DNA of 64,000 nt from the NCBI GenBank assembly GCA_948474755.1, contig CAOLHI010001241.1, positions 186,001 to 250,000 on the forward strand, read 5' to 3'. The notes beneath the pieces are model-generated. The model was not told the origin of the DNA, made no database searches, and saw nothing but the letters and a program-made list of their open reading frames with translations. Both the position numbers and the translations under genes were made by a program. Shown here one piece after another: positions 1-10,884 of the stretch. This DNA comes from Ctenosaura bakeri. Taxonomy: Eukaryota > Chordata > Lepidosauria > Squamata > Iguanidae. Position 1 is the stretch's first letter. Each line of letters starts with the position of its first letter.

Positions 1-334
1 CTTCATTACTTTGCAATACACTTTAGGCTTTGACCACACGTAAAATGACACATTTCTATGTTAAGGGCATACAGCACTGCCAAGAGCCTGTTTAGCAAGT
101 GCAGCATGGCAAAACCCTTTAAGTACTCTCTTTGGTAAGCTATAGAACTAAAACAAAATTAGATTTCCAGTGGCAGGATACTGCATGAATATTCATAAGA
201 ATACACTGTATAGGGAAAGCTCTTCTTCCTCCATCATAACTCCCTTACTCTTTCACCTATTCTGAAATTTTTCAGTTTCCTTGCCTAGGGACTCCTCTAT
301 GACATAATGTCATTTTGTATATACTGCTTAAAAC

Positions 335-371
<37 letters not shown>

Positions 372-3300
372 TGAAGGTGCAAATCACTTTCTCCTGCCAC
401 AAATTGAACATTTCCCTTCTACCCAGATTCAACATCCATCTTCTGAAAATGTTCAGGTCCTCAACTAGATTTTGTTTGGTCAATGACCGTAAATAAACAA
501 TTGAATTGAATTGAATTAGATCAACATCTGATTATCAGAACTTACGTTTTGAACAAAGCCAGCATGTAAAAGCATGAAACACAAAACTCTCCTTGTCGTT
601 TTGTCTGAAATTTGGTGGCATAACAGTCTCCCTGGAGCCATTATAAATTTACTTCAGTTTAGACAAAATAGTTACAGCTATTTGTTGATTTCCAGTGCTA
701 CACAATGCTAGTTGATGTCCAGTACTAGTCCAGTGCCAACCATTCACCACATGTTTGGAATACACAGTCTCAGTTCAATGCCTACCATCTCTAGTTAAGA
801 GATCTCAGATAAGAGAACTGGGAAGAAAACCATGCCTGACATCTTGGGAAGTTTTTGCCATGTGGAGGAGATGCCCAAGAGAGCAGTGGAGTAGTTTGGT
901 GTAGGGTGACTTTGTTGATAAACTCAGTTTTTATGAGGTTCTGTAGCACATAGCCCTGCCATCTGTACTGATTTATGGGATTAAGTTAATCACATTCTTT
1001 TCCACCATACTAACTGTACTCTCTCAGCTTAACTGACAAAGGCAGAGAGAAATAAAATATACATCATTTACATCCAACTGAAGCATGCATTCCCCTTCTA
1101 CTTCTCATTTCATAAAGAGTAAAAGAGTGTTTAAAATGACTTCATCTCACAATACAAGGACCGGTGGCAATAATTTTCCTTCAGCAACAAAGTTAGCCCC
1201 CAGTCCACATTAAATTTTCTCAGAAGCCCATGTGTCATTATTTTCTATGCTGTCTTTTATTTATGGAATGGAAAATGTTCCCTGAACTACCTGTAGAACC
1301 ATTTCTGCCTTCAAGCTTATCTTCAAGGCATCCTTCTGCAAGTCCTTTGAAAGACTGTGAAAACTTTTCTTCTAAGACAAGCATAATAACCAAAGTTTGC
1401 AAGTTTTCCCTAGTGCACATTAGATTTTAGAACAGTGATGCTAATGTTTTATATATTTTATTGATTTTGGTTTTATGGGGGGAGGTAGTCTTTTTGAATT
1501 ATAAAAAGGCAAGACAAAAATAAATGAATTAAATATCACTTCAATCTACCATAAAGGTGATAAAGGTAGTTAAAGCAGCACACAGGCTTAGGCTGGTAAC
1601 TGAGGTAGCTACTTTTCTAGTTTGTATGGATTAGGTTCACTTGGGTGTGGCCACCTATTTGTTTGCTGGACCAAAATCTATTTTTGCTGAAAAAAGCTAC
1701 CAGAGGGTGGTGGAGACTGTAAATTCTTCTTTGAACAAGCATTGTATGCTGTTGCCTCTAAAAGAGTATGTTGTGAGAATATCATTAGATCCCACACCAC
1801 CTTACATCAGGCAGTTTTGACATCTTCCGTTTTACTTCTGTTTTACTCCTTCTGAAGAACTAGATTGCAGCTTGTGGTTTTTGAAGTTTGAAGTATTTCT
1901 CCTGAAGGGTCAAGTGACAGCTGTGGTCCAGAGGGTCAGCCAAAGCTGTTGCACCCACCACATCCCCTCCTAAAGTAGATGGTTCCATTCACAGCGATGT
2001 GGTCTTAGCTATCTTAACGTTTAAATTACTACAGTGCACCATGTTTGGAGTTGTCCTTCGTATCCTATTATCTGGCATATACTTTATAGACTATGTGACA
2101 CCAGTCTTATGCCAACTACACACCATCCACATTGTTTCTGAGCTCAATTCAATAATAATAGAACAAATTAAGATACATCAATAGATTAGACATACAAGAT
2201 CAGTTAAAAATACCTCACACCAGTTCAGTAATATACAATATGTGTTAAAATAACATATACAATTAATACATATTTTTAAAAGTCTATTCATACTTTAAAA
2301 GTTGTAACATAAAAAGCATCTGATAGGCCTGCCAGAACAGAAAAAAATAACAACAATTATTCAAGGCACCAGTGCTTACTTGTAAAGGCCTAAACAGCTT
2401 AGGTCTTTACATCTGAAGGCCTGTCTCCTCCCCATGTAAGGCTGAGTGAAATTTGCAGTATTTAGCAATCCTTTTATACTTCACCACTACAATAGACTAG
2501 GCTGCAAAGTACAAAGGCAAGGGCTTTTTTGTAGCAGCTCCTGGGTTACAGAGGTTTTTCTCTCGGGAAGCTAGATTAGTTCCATATCTGCCTAGCTTTA
2601 GGTGAGCGGTAAGCACACCTATTCCATCTCCTGGTTTGTTTGTCTGTCTGTTTTAAAGACTGCCCTTTATATACTTGGTTCTTCCGATACGTATTTTTGT
2701 TCTGAAAATTAAAGATTGCTACATTCTTCCCATGAACATGTCAAATTTTTGAAACATAAGAGTAAGAGAATATCCCCATATCGAACACATGATCTAATGA
2801 AGAGGAAAATGACAAGATAAAATGGTTGCAGGTTGAAGCGATGCAAGTAGGCGAGGTTATGGAAAAGCAAACAAACAGAAAGTCAGAATGAATATTTACT
2901 GTAACTAAAATCCTGTAACGTTACATGCAAACTAGCAATTAATGACCATAGATATGCAAAGGTTTCTAATTCTAACAAAACCACGTTATGCTAGCAAGTC
3001 CCCACATTTTGAAGTCTGAGGCAAAGGACATGATGGTGTACTTTCCCCTCCTGTGACTGTCTTGGCAGTTGAATAATAGTGTGTGTAACAGGATAGCATC
3101 TTCCACTGCATCTGAAGAACCAGACTAGATTAGGCAGACTGTGTGTCATACAGATTTCTATTGCCTAAATCTCATAGAGGGAAACAACAAAAGAGCAACA
3201 ATGGGAGAGGGGCAATGTGTGCTGCCTACCCACCTCACTCTGTCAGATGATAGCATCAACCCTTTGAAAAATACATACTGCACACGTACTTTGCACTTGA

Positions 3301-4169
3301 CTATCAGAACCTGAATATAAAAGGTATTCTGTTTTCTGACACTTCCCGACACCATATTCAGAAGGTATTTTGAAGAGTTAACATGAATTAACTGGGCCTA
3401 TTAGATCTAGTGAACCCATTATGAGTATATACAACTATGCTGTGATTTGATCCCTTAGTAGAATTCTCTTTAATTTCATAACTATAAATATGAGGTTCAG
3501 TTGCTGATACAACTCCATGTTAAGTGCCTTAGGTTATCTATTATATAATATTTTTATAGTAAGAGGGAAAAGGAATATATTCCATACATACATATATGTT
3601 TGTGTGTGTGTGTATTATTTCTTATTTCTGTGCAGGAACTTTACAAGTAAATGAAATAAATAAAGCTTTATATATTCAGCATTATATATCAAACTTTATA
3701 TATTCAGCATTGCCTTCTGATACATGTTGACTCAGAAAGTAATCTCCACTAAATTCAGTGGACCCTACAGATTTGAAGCACCAGTTACAAGTTATGGGTT
3801 AGTTCACCAATTAAATGTAAAGATACAGTGTTCTCTGTATAGAAGAATTAGATTAACAAGCACAGTGCAACTTTTTCATTAAGCTTGGATGCTGTTGCTA
3901 TGCATTGCTACGCTAAGCATATTTGTCAGTAAAAGACTTGAAAATTCTAGGTTAACATTCATATGTTGTTTTGCTCACAGGACTCTCTGACATTTTACAG
4001 CTAATGTATTAAACAAATAATTACTACTTCAGTTGTTCCTCCCATTACACACATAATCTGAGATTATATTGTATCTTATGTATATGTGAAAAATTACACT
4101 GATTAAAAATTCCTCAGATGATTTTTCTGAACACTAATTCATCTTGAATTGCAGTTAATACCAGACTTT
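1..4169. other. AT-rich non-coding stretch
   Basis: No gene is recognised here. Open frames are short and have no domain resemblance. The stretch holds an (AG)n run near 339-367, a short GAATT-type repeat near 503-518 that may be the tail of an old retroposon, and a short TG run near 3602. The segment near 2150-2300 vaguely resembles a decayed LINE 3' region, but I cannot classify it. Confidence 0.5.
339..367. repeat. (AG)n microsatellite
   Basis: About 14 uninterrupted AG units in otherwise mixed sequence. Nothing else of note surrounds it. Confidence 0.95.
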
Positions 4170-4643
4170 GGCCCTTTTCACACATGGAGGAGAAATGGGG
4201 TAAAACATGCAGAAACGGAGCTTACCAGCAACCGGGTAAGTCCGTCGCCACGCGGAGCAGCACGAGTTCGCTGCTCCACACTCGTCGGCGTCCTGCGGCA
4301 TCCAAAACGGTGGCTTACGGCTGGCGGAGGCTCTCCACCAACCGGAGAAGCTCGCCAGCCGGAAGCCCGCCCCTGGCAGATCTGCAGGCACGGACTTGTG
4401 CGCACCTGGAAATCTACACTGGGCGCTGCGATGGGGCTGCATGGGGCTGCATGCTCCATGCTTTTTAAAAACCTCCTCAAAAGTGGTTTTTAAAAACACG
4501 CGGCGCCACCACTTCTGGTCACTCCTGCATGGATTGGGGTGTGGAGCTACACTAAAGTAGTCCGCCCCAATCCACACCACAGTGTAGATGACCTTCGTCA
4601 GAGGTCGCTCTACACCGTTTTATTACCCCCTTGTGGAAAGGGC
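4170..4643 (-). mobile_element. Short non-autonomous DNA transposon, GGCCC family (copy B1)
   Basis: A roughly 474-bp block of much higher GC and CpG content than its flanks. It is bounded by imperfect inverted ends, GGCCCTTTTCACAC on the left and the complement of GCCCTTTCCACA on the right. Its right-hand 180 bp, read in reverse, resembles the left end of the 3.57-kb element at 22883, including the shared stretch around GTGGCGCCGCGTGTTTTT. That makes it an internally deleted relative in inverse orientation. A GTAAGT lies at 4236-4241. The several overlapping open frames on both strands are by-products of GC content. PIF/Harbinger-like affiliation is inferred from other copies that have 3-bp TAA duplications. 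Confidence 0.7.
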
Positions 4644-4965
4644 AAAAGTGACAGTTAAGTGGTATATTCCCATCTACACCCACAGACTCACTTGCTATCC
4701 AAACAAAACTAAATCAACAAGAAAAACTTTTTCCTCCTTGTACATTCCTCAGATATGTTAGGTGAGAAGGGACCACTCAACATACCTCAACTTTAGAAAA
4801 TATTTGGCAATAGCTCAAGTCACAAATTAGAGAACCACTCTTTTCATTCATTTTTAACTCATCCTAGTTACAGTTTTGTAACTCATACAAAGTGTAAAAT
4901 TTTAGGCTCAGAAAGGAAACACCTCCTTTCACATGTAGGTGCAAAAATGATTTCATGATAGTCAC

Positions 4966-5167
4966 AAGAAGAACAGGTTGCTTACCTGTAACTGTGGTTC
5001 TTCGAGTGGTCATCTGTGCCATCATACACTAGGAGCTTTAGCGCCTGCGCGGTAGCGTTCGGAAACTTCTAGAGCTTGTTCGCTTGCGGGAACCCCTCCC
5101 CCACGCCGGTACTGCGCATGCTCCTCCCGCCGAGCAACGGTCTCTCCTCAGTTCTGTCGTCCGCCGT
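4966..5167. repeat. DIRS inverted terminal repeat, 3' side of element
   Basis: Positions 5014-5167 are the reverse complement of 10885-11042 with only a few differences: CCATCAT against CCTTCAT, one G lost in the GCTTG(G)CGGG tract, and a short change near 5156. The outer 48 bp (4966-5013) are unique to this end. They can fold back on themselves, with GAAGAAC pairing GTTCTTC and CAGGT pairing ACCTG. Confidence 0.92.
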
Positions 5168-5211
5168 AGAACCTACAGGGACCTGAGAAAGAGGGGAGGA
5201 AGGGCGGGTGT

Positions 5212-5306
5212 GTATGATGGCACAGATGACCACTCGAAGAACCACAGTTACAGGTAAGCAACCTGTTCTTCTTCTTCGTGGTCTCTGTGCCTTCATACAC
5301 TAGGAG
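5212..5306. repeat. DIRS internal complementary region (ICR)
   Basis: Two abutting blocks. About 5212-5275 is the reverse complement of the element's outer 3' end (4966-5030). About 5268-5306 is the reverse complement of its outer 5' end (11021-11059). Together they equal a head-to-tail junction of the two termini, sharing a CTTCTT overlap. In the DIRS-1 replication model this block templates completion of the ends and formation of a closed circle. It sits directly after the recombinase stop, in the expected place. Confidence 0.92.
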
Positions 5307-5342
5307 ACTGTGTAGCTTACCGGTCGGACGGCGGGTCAGGTC

Positions 5343-6650
5343 CTACAGCACGGAAGCCAACACCTCACGTCCAAACCGGGCATCTCTGCGCGACCGGCAG
5401 TCGAGCCTGTAGTGGCGCACGAAGGTCGACGGTTGGGACCAGGTCGCCACACGGCAGAGTTCATGCAGGTCAACTCCTCGCAGGAGGGCCGCAGAAGTAG
5501 CCACAGCTCTGGTGGAGTGGGCTCGAAGCAGGACTGGCGGAGGCTTCCTCGCGAGCTCATACGCCAGTTCAATAGTCCTCACCACCCACTTGGAGAAGCG
5601 CTGGGTGGACACTTTTAGGCCCTTCCGACGTCGCCCATAGCAAACAAAGAGATGCGGCGTCTGTCGGAAGGAAGCAGTCCTGTCCTTGTAGAAAGCCAAT
5701 GCCCGACGCACGTCCAGGGAGTGGAGGGACCGCTCCAACGGTGTCGTCGGGTTCGGGAAGAAGGCAGGCAGGATGATGTCCTGGTTGAGATGGAAACTGG
5801 ACACCACCTTTGGCAGGAACGAGATGTCAGGTCTCAGGACCACCTTGTCCCTGTGGAAGACCGTGAAGGGCTCATCGGAACGAAGAGCTGTGATCTCACC
5901 CGCTCGCCTCGCTGAGGTCACCGCTACCAGGAAGGCAGTTTTCATTGTCAGGAGCCTGTCATCCGAGGTCGCCATTGGCTCGAAGGGCGGCTTCGTCAGC
6001 TGCGAGAGCACCAGCGAGAGGGACCACGGCGGTAGCGGCGGCGATACCGGCGGGTAGAGGTGATGAAGTCCTTTCAGGAACCGCTTAACGGTATCGTTCC
6101 TGAAGAAGGCCGAGGCAGCAGATCGTGGCGGTTGGTATGCCACGATCGCGGAGAGATACACCTTCAGGGATGGAAACGCCAGGCCCTGTTGCCGGAGGTG
6201 CAGGAGGAAGTGCAGGACGGTCGAGAGCCCCGCGGGCGATACCGGCTCACTCCTCTCGTTAGCGAAGGTCAGGAAGCGTCGCCACTTGTATTGATAGTTG
6301 CGACGGGTGGATTCCTTCCTGGCCGCGACGAGGACGGTACCGAGCACGGGATCGTCTAGTGCGATATCCTCCAGGCATGGAGGGCCAGGCGTGGCAGGTC
6401 CGGATGGAGGACTCGGCCGCCGGAGTGGGAGAGCAGGTCCGGTGTCGGTGGCAACCGGAGCAGGTCGTCTCGCGCGGCTTGTAGCAGGGGTGCGAACCAA
6501 TGTTGCCTCGGCCAGTACGGGGCTACCAGGATCGCGTCGGCTCGGTCGGCGAGGATCTTCGATATCGTCCGGCCGAGCAGCGGGAACGGCGGGAACGCGT
6601 AGAGGAGTTCCCCGGTCCACGGAAACTGGAAAGCGTCCCGATGGAGGCAC
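5343..6650 (-). CDS. DIRS tyrosine recombinase (YR)
   Basis: Intact 435-codon frame. It integrates the circular retrotransposon DNA by site-specific recombination in the nucleus. The N-terminal 90 residues are proline/arginine-rich and probably disordered. A core-binding-like helical region covers about 105-200 (TRRNYQYKWRRFLTF), and the catalytic region about 235-420. The family's residues are visible: Arg in TSARRAGE (248-249), His-x-x-Arg in AHSTRA (His378, Arg381), Trp404 in VATWSQ, and the nucleophile Tyr414 in VRHYRLD. The frame overlaps the end of the RT-RNase H-methyltransferase frame by about 290 bp in a different phase, as in many DIRS elements. The ICR follows the stop at once. The start is the first ATG and is not certain, since the first 90 residues also overlie the upstream domain. 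Confidence 0.9.
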   Translation of the reverse strand: MPPSGRFPVSVDRGTPLRVPAVPAARPDDIEDPRRPSRRDPGSPVLAEATLVRTPATSRARRPAPVATDTGPALPLRRPSPPSGPATPGPPCLEDIALDDPVLGTVLVAARKESTRRNYQYKWRRFLTFANERSEPVSPAGLSTVLHFLLHLRQQGLAFPSLKVYLSAIVAYQPPRSAASAFFRNDTVKRFLKGLHHLYPPVSPPLPPWSLSLVLSQLTKPPFEPMATSDDRLLTMKTAFLVAVTSARRAGEITALRSDEPFTVFHRDKVVLRPDISFLPKVVSSFHLNQDIILPAFFPNPTTPLERSLHSLDVRRALAFYKDRTASFRQTPHLFVCYGRRRKGLKVSTQRFSKWVVRTIELAYELARKPPPVLLRAHSTRAVATSAALLRGVDLHELCRVATWSQPSTFVRHYRLDCRSRRDARFGREVLASVL

Positions 6651-8268
6651 GATCGTGGCCCGCTCTGGAACAGAATCGGCGACACTTCGCGTTTTCCCTG
6701 GTCGCGAAGAGGTCGATCGATGGTTCGCCCCAGCGGTCCCGAATCAGTCTGAACGCCTCTCCGGAGAGAGACCATTCGTGATGGGATGAGGTGTCCCTGC
6801 TGAGGGCGTCTGCCGTGGTGTTCTCCTGCCCGGCCAGGTGAACCGCCACGGGATGCGTGTGCAGGCGAATGCACCATTCCCACAGGTCGAGCGCGATGTC
6901 GAGCAGGGTCGTGGAATGAGTCCCACCTTGTCTGTTGATGTAGCAGACGGCGGTGGTGTTGTCCGTCAGAATCAGGACCGTGCGCCCCGCCACGGCATGG
7001 CGGAACGCCCGTAGGGCTTTCCAGACGGCGAGCAGCTCCAGCGCGTTGATATGGAGAGCGGTCTCGTCGTCGGTCCATCTGTCGCGGACTCTGAGATCGC
7101 CGCAGTGGGCACCCCATCCATACAGGGAGGCGTCGGTCGTTACCGTCACCTTCGGTGTCGGCTGTTGGAAAGGCATCCCTGACATGAGATTGCGTCGCGA
7201 CTGCCACCATCGGAGGGATGAGCGGACGTCTCCCGGCAGCTGCAGTCGGAGTGTCTGTTCGTCTCGCAGGGGGTCGAATATGCGGACGAACCAGTGTTGA
7301 AGAGGTCTTGCTCTCAGCCTGGCGAGATATGTCACAGCGGTCGTCGCAGCCATGTAGCCCAAGAGCTGCTGGACGCTTCTCGCAGATAACGTCGGGGCCG
7401 GACGAGCGTGAGCGGCGGCCCGGATCAAGGTTTGTGCTCGAGACTCTGGTAGGTACGCCCTGGCGGAGGTCGAGTCGAGCGTCGCCCCGATGAAGTCCAA
7501 GATCCTCGCCGGCTCGAGGTGGGACTTCTTCGGATTCACTCGTAGACCAAGGCGGGTCAGGAGTGACAACGTCATGTGGACGTCGTGGTAAAGTCTCTGT
7601 TTGCAGGACGCCACCAACAGCCAATCGTCGAGGTAGGGGAAGACGGAAGCGCCCTTCGTCCGCAGGTAGGATACCACCGGGGCCATGCACTTGGTGAAGA
7701 CCCTTGGGGCAGTCGAGAGTCCGAACGGCAGCACCTTGTACTGGTAACAGGTGTCGTCGACTGCGAAGCGGAGGTACCGTCTGTGCTGCGGGCGAATGGC
7801 GATATGGAAGTATGCGTCTCGGAGATCGATGGAGGCGAACCAGTCCCCTCGATGTAGGAAGGGTAGGATCGACGGTATCGTGACCATCTTGAACCTTTTG
7901 GGGCGGATGTAGTAGTTCACCCCTCTGAGGTCTAGGATCGGCCGGAGGGTACCGTCGGCTTTCGGTACCGTGAAGTACCTGGAGAAGAAGCCGGTGGTCT
8001 TGGCCTCTTGCGGGAGCCGCTCGATCGCCCCTTTCTGGAGGAGGGATTGGATCTCTTCCAGGAGGGCCGAACTCGACGGCGTGGAGTAGTAAACGCCGCG
8101 AGGAGGAATATCGAGAAACTCGATGGCGTAGCCAAGACGGACGATGGAAAGCACCCAAGAGTCCGTAGTGACATACTGCCACTCCGCTAGGTGTCGAGCG
8201 AGAGTCGGTCGGTCTCCGAGCGCTGATGGTAGGCTGAAGAGTGGGTATTGGTGGGTCCTGCCAGGCAC
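6356..8268 (-). CDS. DIRS reverse transcriptase-RNase H with methyltransferase-like domain, one frameshift
   Basis: Polymerase of the element: RNA-templated DNA synthesis and RNA removal. In the frame starting at 8268, RT covers about residues 70-260, with SIDLRDAY (Asp148) and the active-site box YLDD (212-215). RNase H covers about 370-490, with Asp379 (TTDASLYGWG), Glu411 (NALELLAVWK), Asp436 (LTDNTTAV) and Asp487 (TADALSR). After DLFATREN the homology jumps frame near 6655-6680 and continues to the stop at 6356 as the conserved PWTGELLYAFPPF...APYWPRQHWF block, which DIRS elements carry as a Dam-like adenine methyltransferase domain. The codon at 8268 is GTG and the frame is open upstream. 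The polymerase is therefore probably made from an overlap with Gag, whose TGA lies at 8270-8272, or by reinitiation. Confidence 0.88.
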
Positions 8269-8269
8269 G

Positions 8270-10725
8270 TCAAAACCGAGACTTTGTCTCGGAGGAGGAC
8301 TTCTTCGACGAAGCCGGGCGCCGCCTAATCGTGCGTCTGGCCGATGAGCCGGAGGACGGTCTCGACTGTCCAGACTGGGCCGAACGCTGGAACGACGAGG
8401 TGGAAGATCGTCGCCAGGATGGGCGGAAGGTGGAGGCCCTGCGGGTCTGCGTGGCCGGCTGCAGCCCGATCTTTTTTGCGGTCAGTCTCGCCTTGACGAG
8501 ATTGTCCAAAGCTTCGTCTGTGGACGAATTGAATAGGCCTTCACCGTCGAAGGGGAGATCTTCAATCCTCCTTCTGGTGTCCTCCTGGATGTCGGCCGGT
8601 CGAAGCCAAGCATGGCGGCGGAGGCCGACGGATCCCGCCATGACCCGGGAGGCGATCTCCACTGCGTGCCGGGAGGAGGCCATCTGGTGCCGAGCGATGG
8701 AGATAGCCTCATTGAAGATCACGGAGGAGGCTTGGCGGATGTCCTCTGGTACCGCTTCCATCGCTGGTTGCAGGCGATCGAGCACTCTCTTCAGGTATGC
8801 CGCGAGGCAAGCCTGAGTGTTGGACAGCCTGATCTGCAAGGAGGCAGCCGAATAGAACCTCCTTGCGTAGGCGTCCAACTTCCTGCCCTCTTTGTCCGGC
8901 GGGGTGGTGTGTTGCCTGCCGGAGCCTTTCGTCTGCGCGGACTCGACGACCACAGAGTTCGGTGCAGGGTGATTAAATAGATAACCGGCGTTATCCTTCT
9001 GCACCCTGTAGAGGTGTTCTAACCGCTGCGGTATCGGCTGAGCCGAGGCCGGTCTATCCCAGGCGGCCTTCACCAGTCTGGATACCCGGGGCAGGAGAGG
9101 CAGCGGGGCCGTGGAAGGTCGCTTCTCCTCGAAAACGGAGAAGGCTGGATCGTCATCCTCCGGCTCCGCATCGGCGATCTTAAGGCCGAGGGTAGTGGCC
9201 ATGCGGAGCAGCATCGCAGAGAACTGGTGGACGTCCTCTGGAGCAGAATCTGGGAACGGGTCCCCGAATCCCAACGGAGGAGACTCCTGGGAGGCCGCCT
9301 CAGACACCTCAGACTCCGCACTCGAGTCGTACGACTCCGAGCTCGGTGAGTCCTCTCGCCGCTCGCTCTCCGGCTCCTTCGTAGTCGCCGCAGGTGTTGC
9401 CTTCCTAGGCTTCTCCGCAGCCGGGGCGGTGGTAGCAGCAGCGTCCCGCTTGGGATGGCTGACCACTGACTTCACCCTCTTGGTGGTGACTGGGGTAGTC
9501 TGGCAGGCTGACGTCGTCGTAGCCCGCTCAGTCACCACCGACTCCGTAGGGCGCGTCGCCGTTGCCGTGACCCTAGGAGGTGGCGATATCGCCCGATACC
9601 GTGGTGAAGGCTCCCTCGCCCTATGATATCGAGGGGAGGGAGAGCGGCTGAAGGAGCGGCGGTCCGACGGAGATCGGCTTCGGCGTCGACGGTACCGAGC
9701 CTCGTCCCCTCTAGGCGAGCGCGATTCGCGCTGTCGACGAGGTGACCGGGACCTCCGGAAGGTCTCCCAGCGACTCGGGCCACGATGGTACCGATCCCGG
9801 TACGATGGCGAATGCGACCGATAGGAGGCCGGGCGCTCTCTCCATTCAGATTCCCTCGCGTACCTGGCCACGTAGGACGCCGAGGTGTATCTGGAGGCAG
9901 ACGAGCGAGGTTGTTCCTCTCTTGTCTCCCTCGGAGGCGGCGAGGCCACCGGACGCTCGGAAGAGCGGGACCGGGACCTGAAGGAGGTCGAACGCCGCTC
10001 CGGAGAAGCAGAGGGCTCTCTCTGCTGCAGGTCGGCCGACCTGCGACGGCTAAGAGGGCGGTGGCGCTCCTCCACCAGGGTTGGAGGGTCTGCCACAGGC
10101 GAGTCCGGACGCTGTTGGGGAACGTCCTCGATCTCATCCTCCGAGAGGTCGACGGACTCGCCTCGCCCTTTGGAAGGCTGCTGAGTAGGAGGAGGAGTAG
10201 GAGGTTGAGCGTCCCCAGCCGGGGAGCGCTTCTTTTCCTTCTTCTTCTTCTTCTTCTCCTCCTTCTCCTTGCCCTTGCCTCCGTCCGGAGCAGGGCGCTT
10301 TTTTGCAGGCGTCTCCGTAAGGGGAGCCTCAGCCTTCCTCGCCGTCGAGGATCCTTTCGCTGACTTGGCAGCCGCCGACAGCTTCGGGATCCTCGGTAAC
10401 GCCGAGATCGGCGTTTCGCCGGTACCGAGCCCGATACCGACGAGGTGGACGGAACGGCAGCCGCCGATACCGTCGATGGCGTGGTCGTCTTCTTGTCGGC
10501 CATCTTGGAAGTGGAGGTCTCGTCTATCGCCCGCAGAGACTGTTCCCAACAATAAGATTTGAGTCTCGCGGAGCGGTTGCGAAGAGTTTGGGGAGTAAAA
10601 TCCCTGCAAATTGGGCAAGTCCGGATGTTGTGGGACTCGCCCAAACAGAAGAGACACTCCTTATGGCCGTCGTTGAGGGCAACCTTGCGGCCGCAGGACA
10701 CGCACTTCTTAAAGAGCGCGGACAT
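8270..10725 (-). CDS. DIRS Gag-like protein with zinc-binding head and RS-rich domain, one frameshift
   Basis: Putative RNA-binding structural protein. The ATG at 10725 starts MSALFKKCVSCG. Within 45 residues there are three CxxC pairs plus His (CVSC, HKECLFC, HNIRTCPIC), a zinc-binding arrangement typical of vertebrate DIRS Gag. The frame breaks around 10400-10440. The remainder runs in another phase to the stop at 8270. It contains a lysine-rich run (about 10213-10265), an acidic SVDLSEDEIED patch, a long arginine-serine-rich domain (about 9600-10050, with repeated RSRSP), a Thr/Ala-rich linker, and a helical capsid-like C-terminus containing SNTQACLAAYLKRVLD and ARHQMASSRHAVEIASRVMA. Assignment rests on position and composition plus the zinc motif. 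The frameshift may be old or recent, but surrounding CpGs are well preserved. Confidence 0.8.
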
Positions 10726-10884
10726 AAGACGAAGAAACGCCAAACTCCGAAATCCAAAAAGACGAAAACCGAAGGGGGAGTCCGAAAGAGAGGTCAAAGA
10801 CAGTCCGAAAGTCCGTAAAACCGTGAAAAAACAGCAAGCCAAGCACGACGTGAGAGGAACAAACTAAAGAACCTTCCGTACGCG

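Noticed and set aside
4149..4580. Several overlapping frames on both strands up to 141 codons
   Set aside because: They fall inside a short GC-rich DNA transposon and cross its end. No family resemblance.
8241..8816. Plus-strand 191-codon frame
   Set aside because: It lies opposite the DIRS Gag C-terminus. Long antisense frames are expected in this GC-rich coding DNA, and it has no domain of its own.
9785..10363. Plus-strand 192-codon frame rich in Leu and Arg
   Set aside because: Mirror image of the lysine- and RS-rich Gag segments. Composition explains it.
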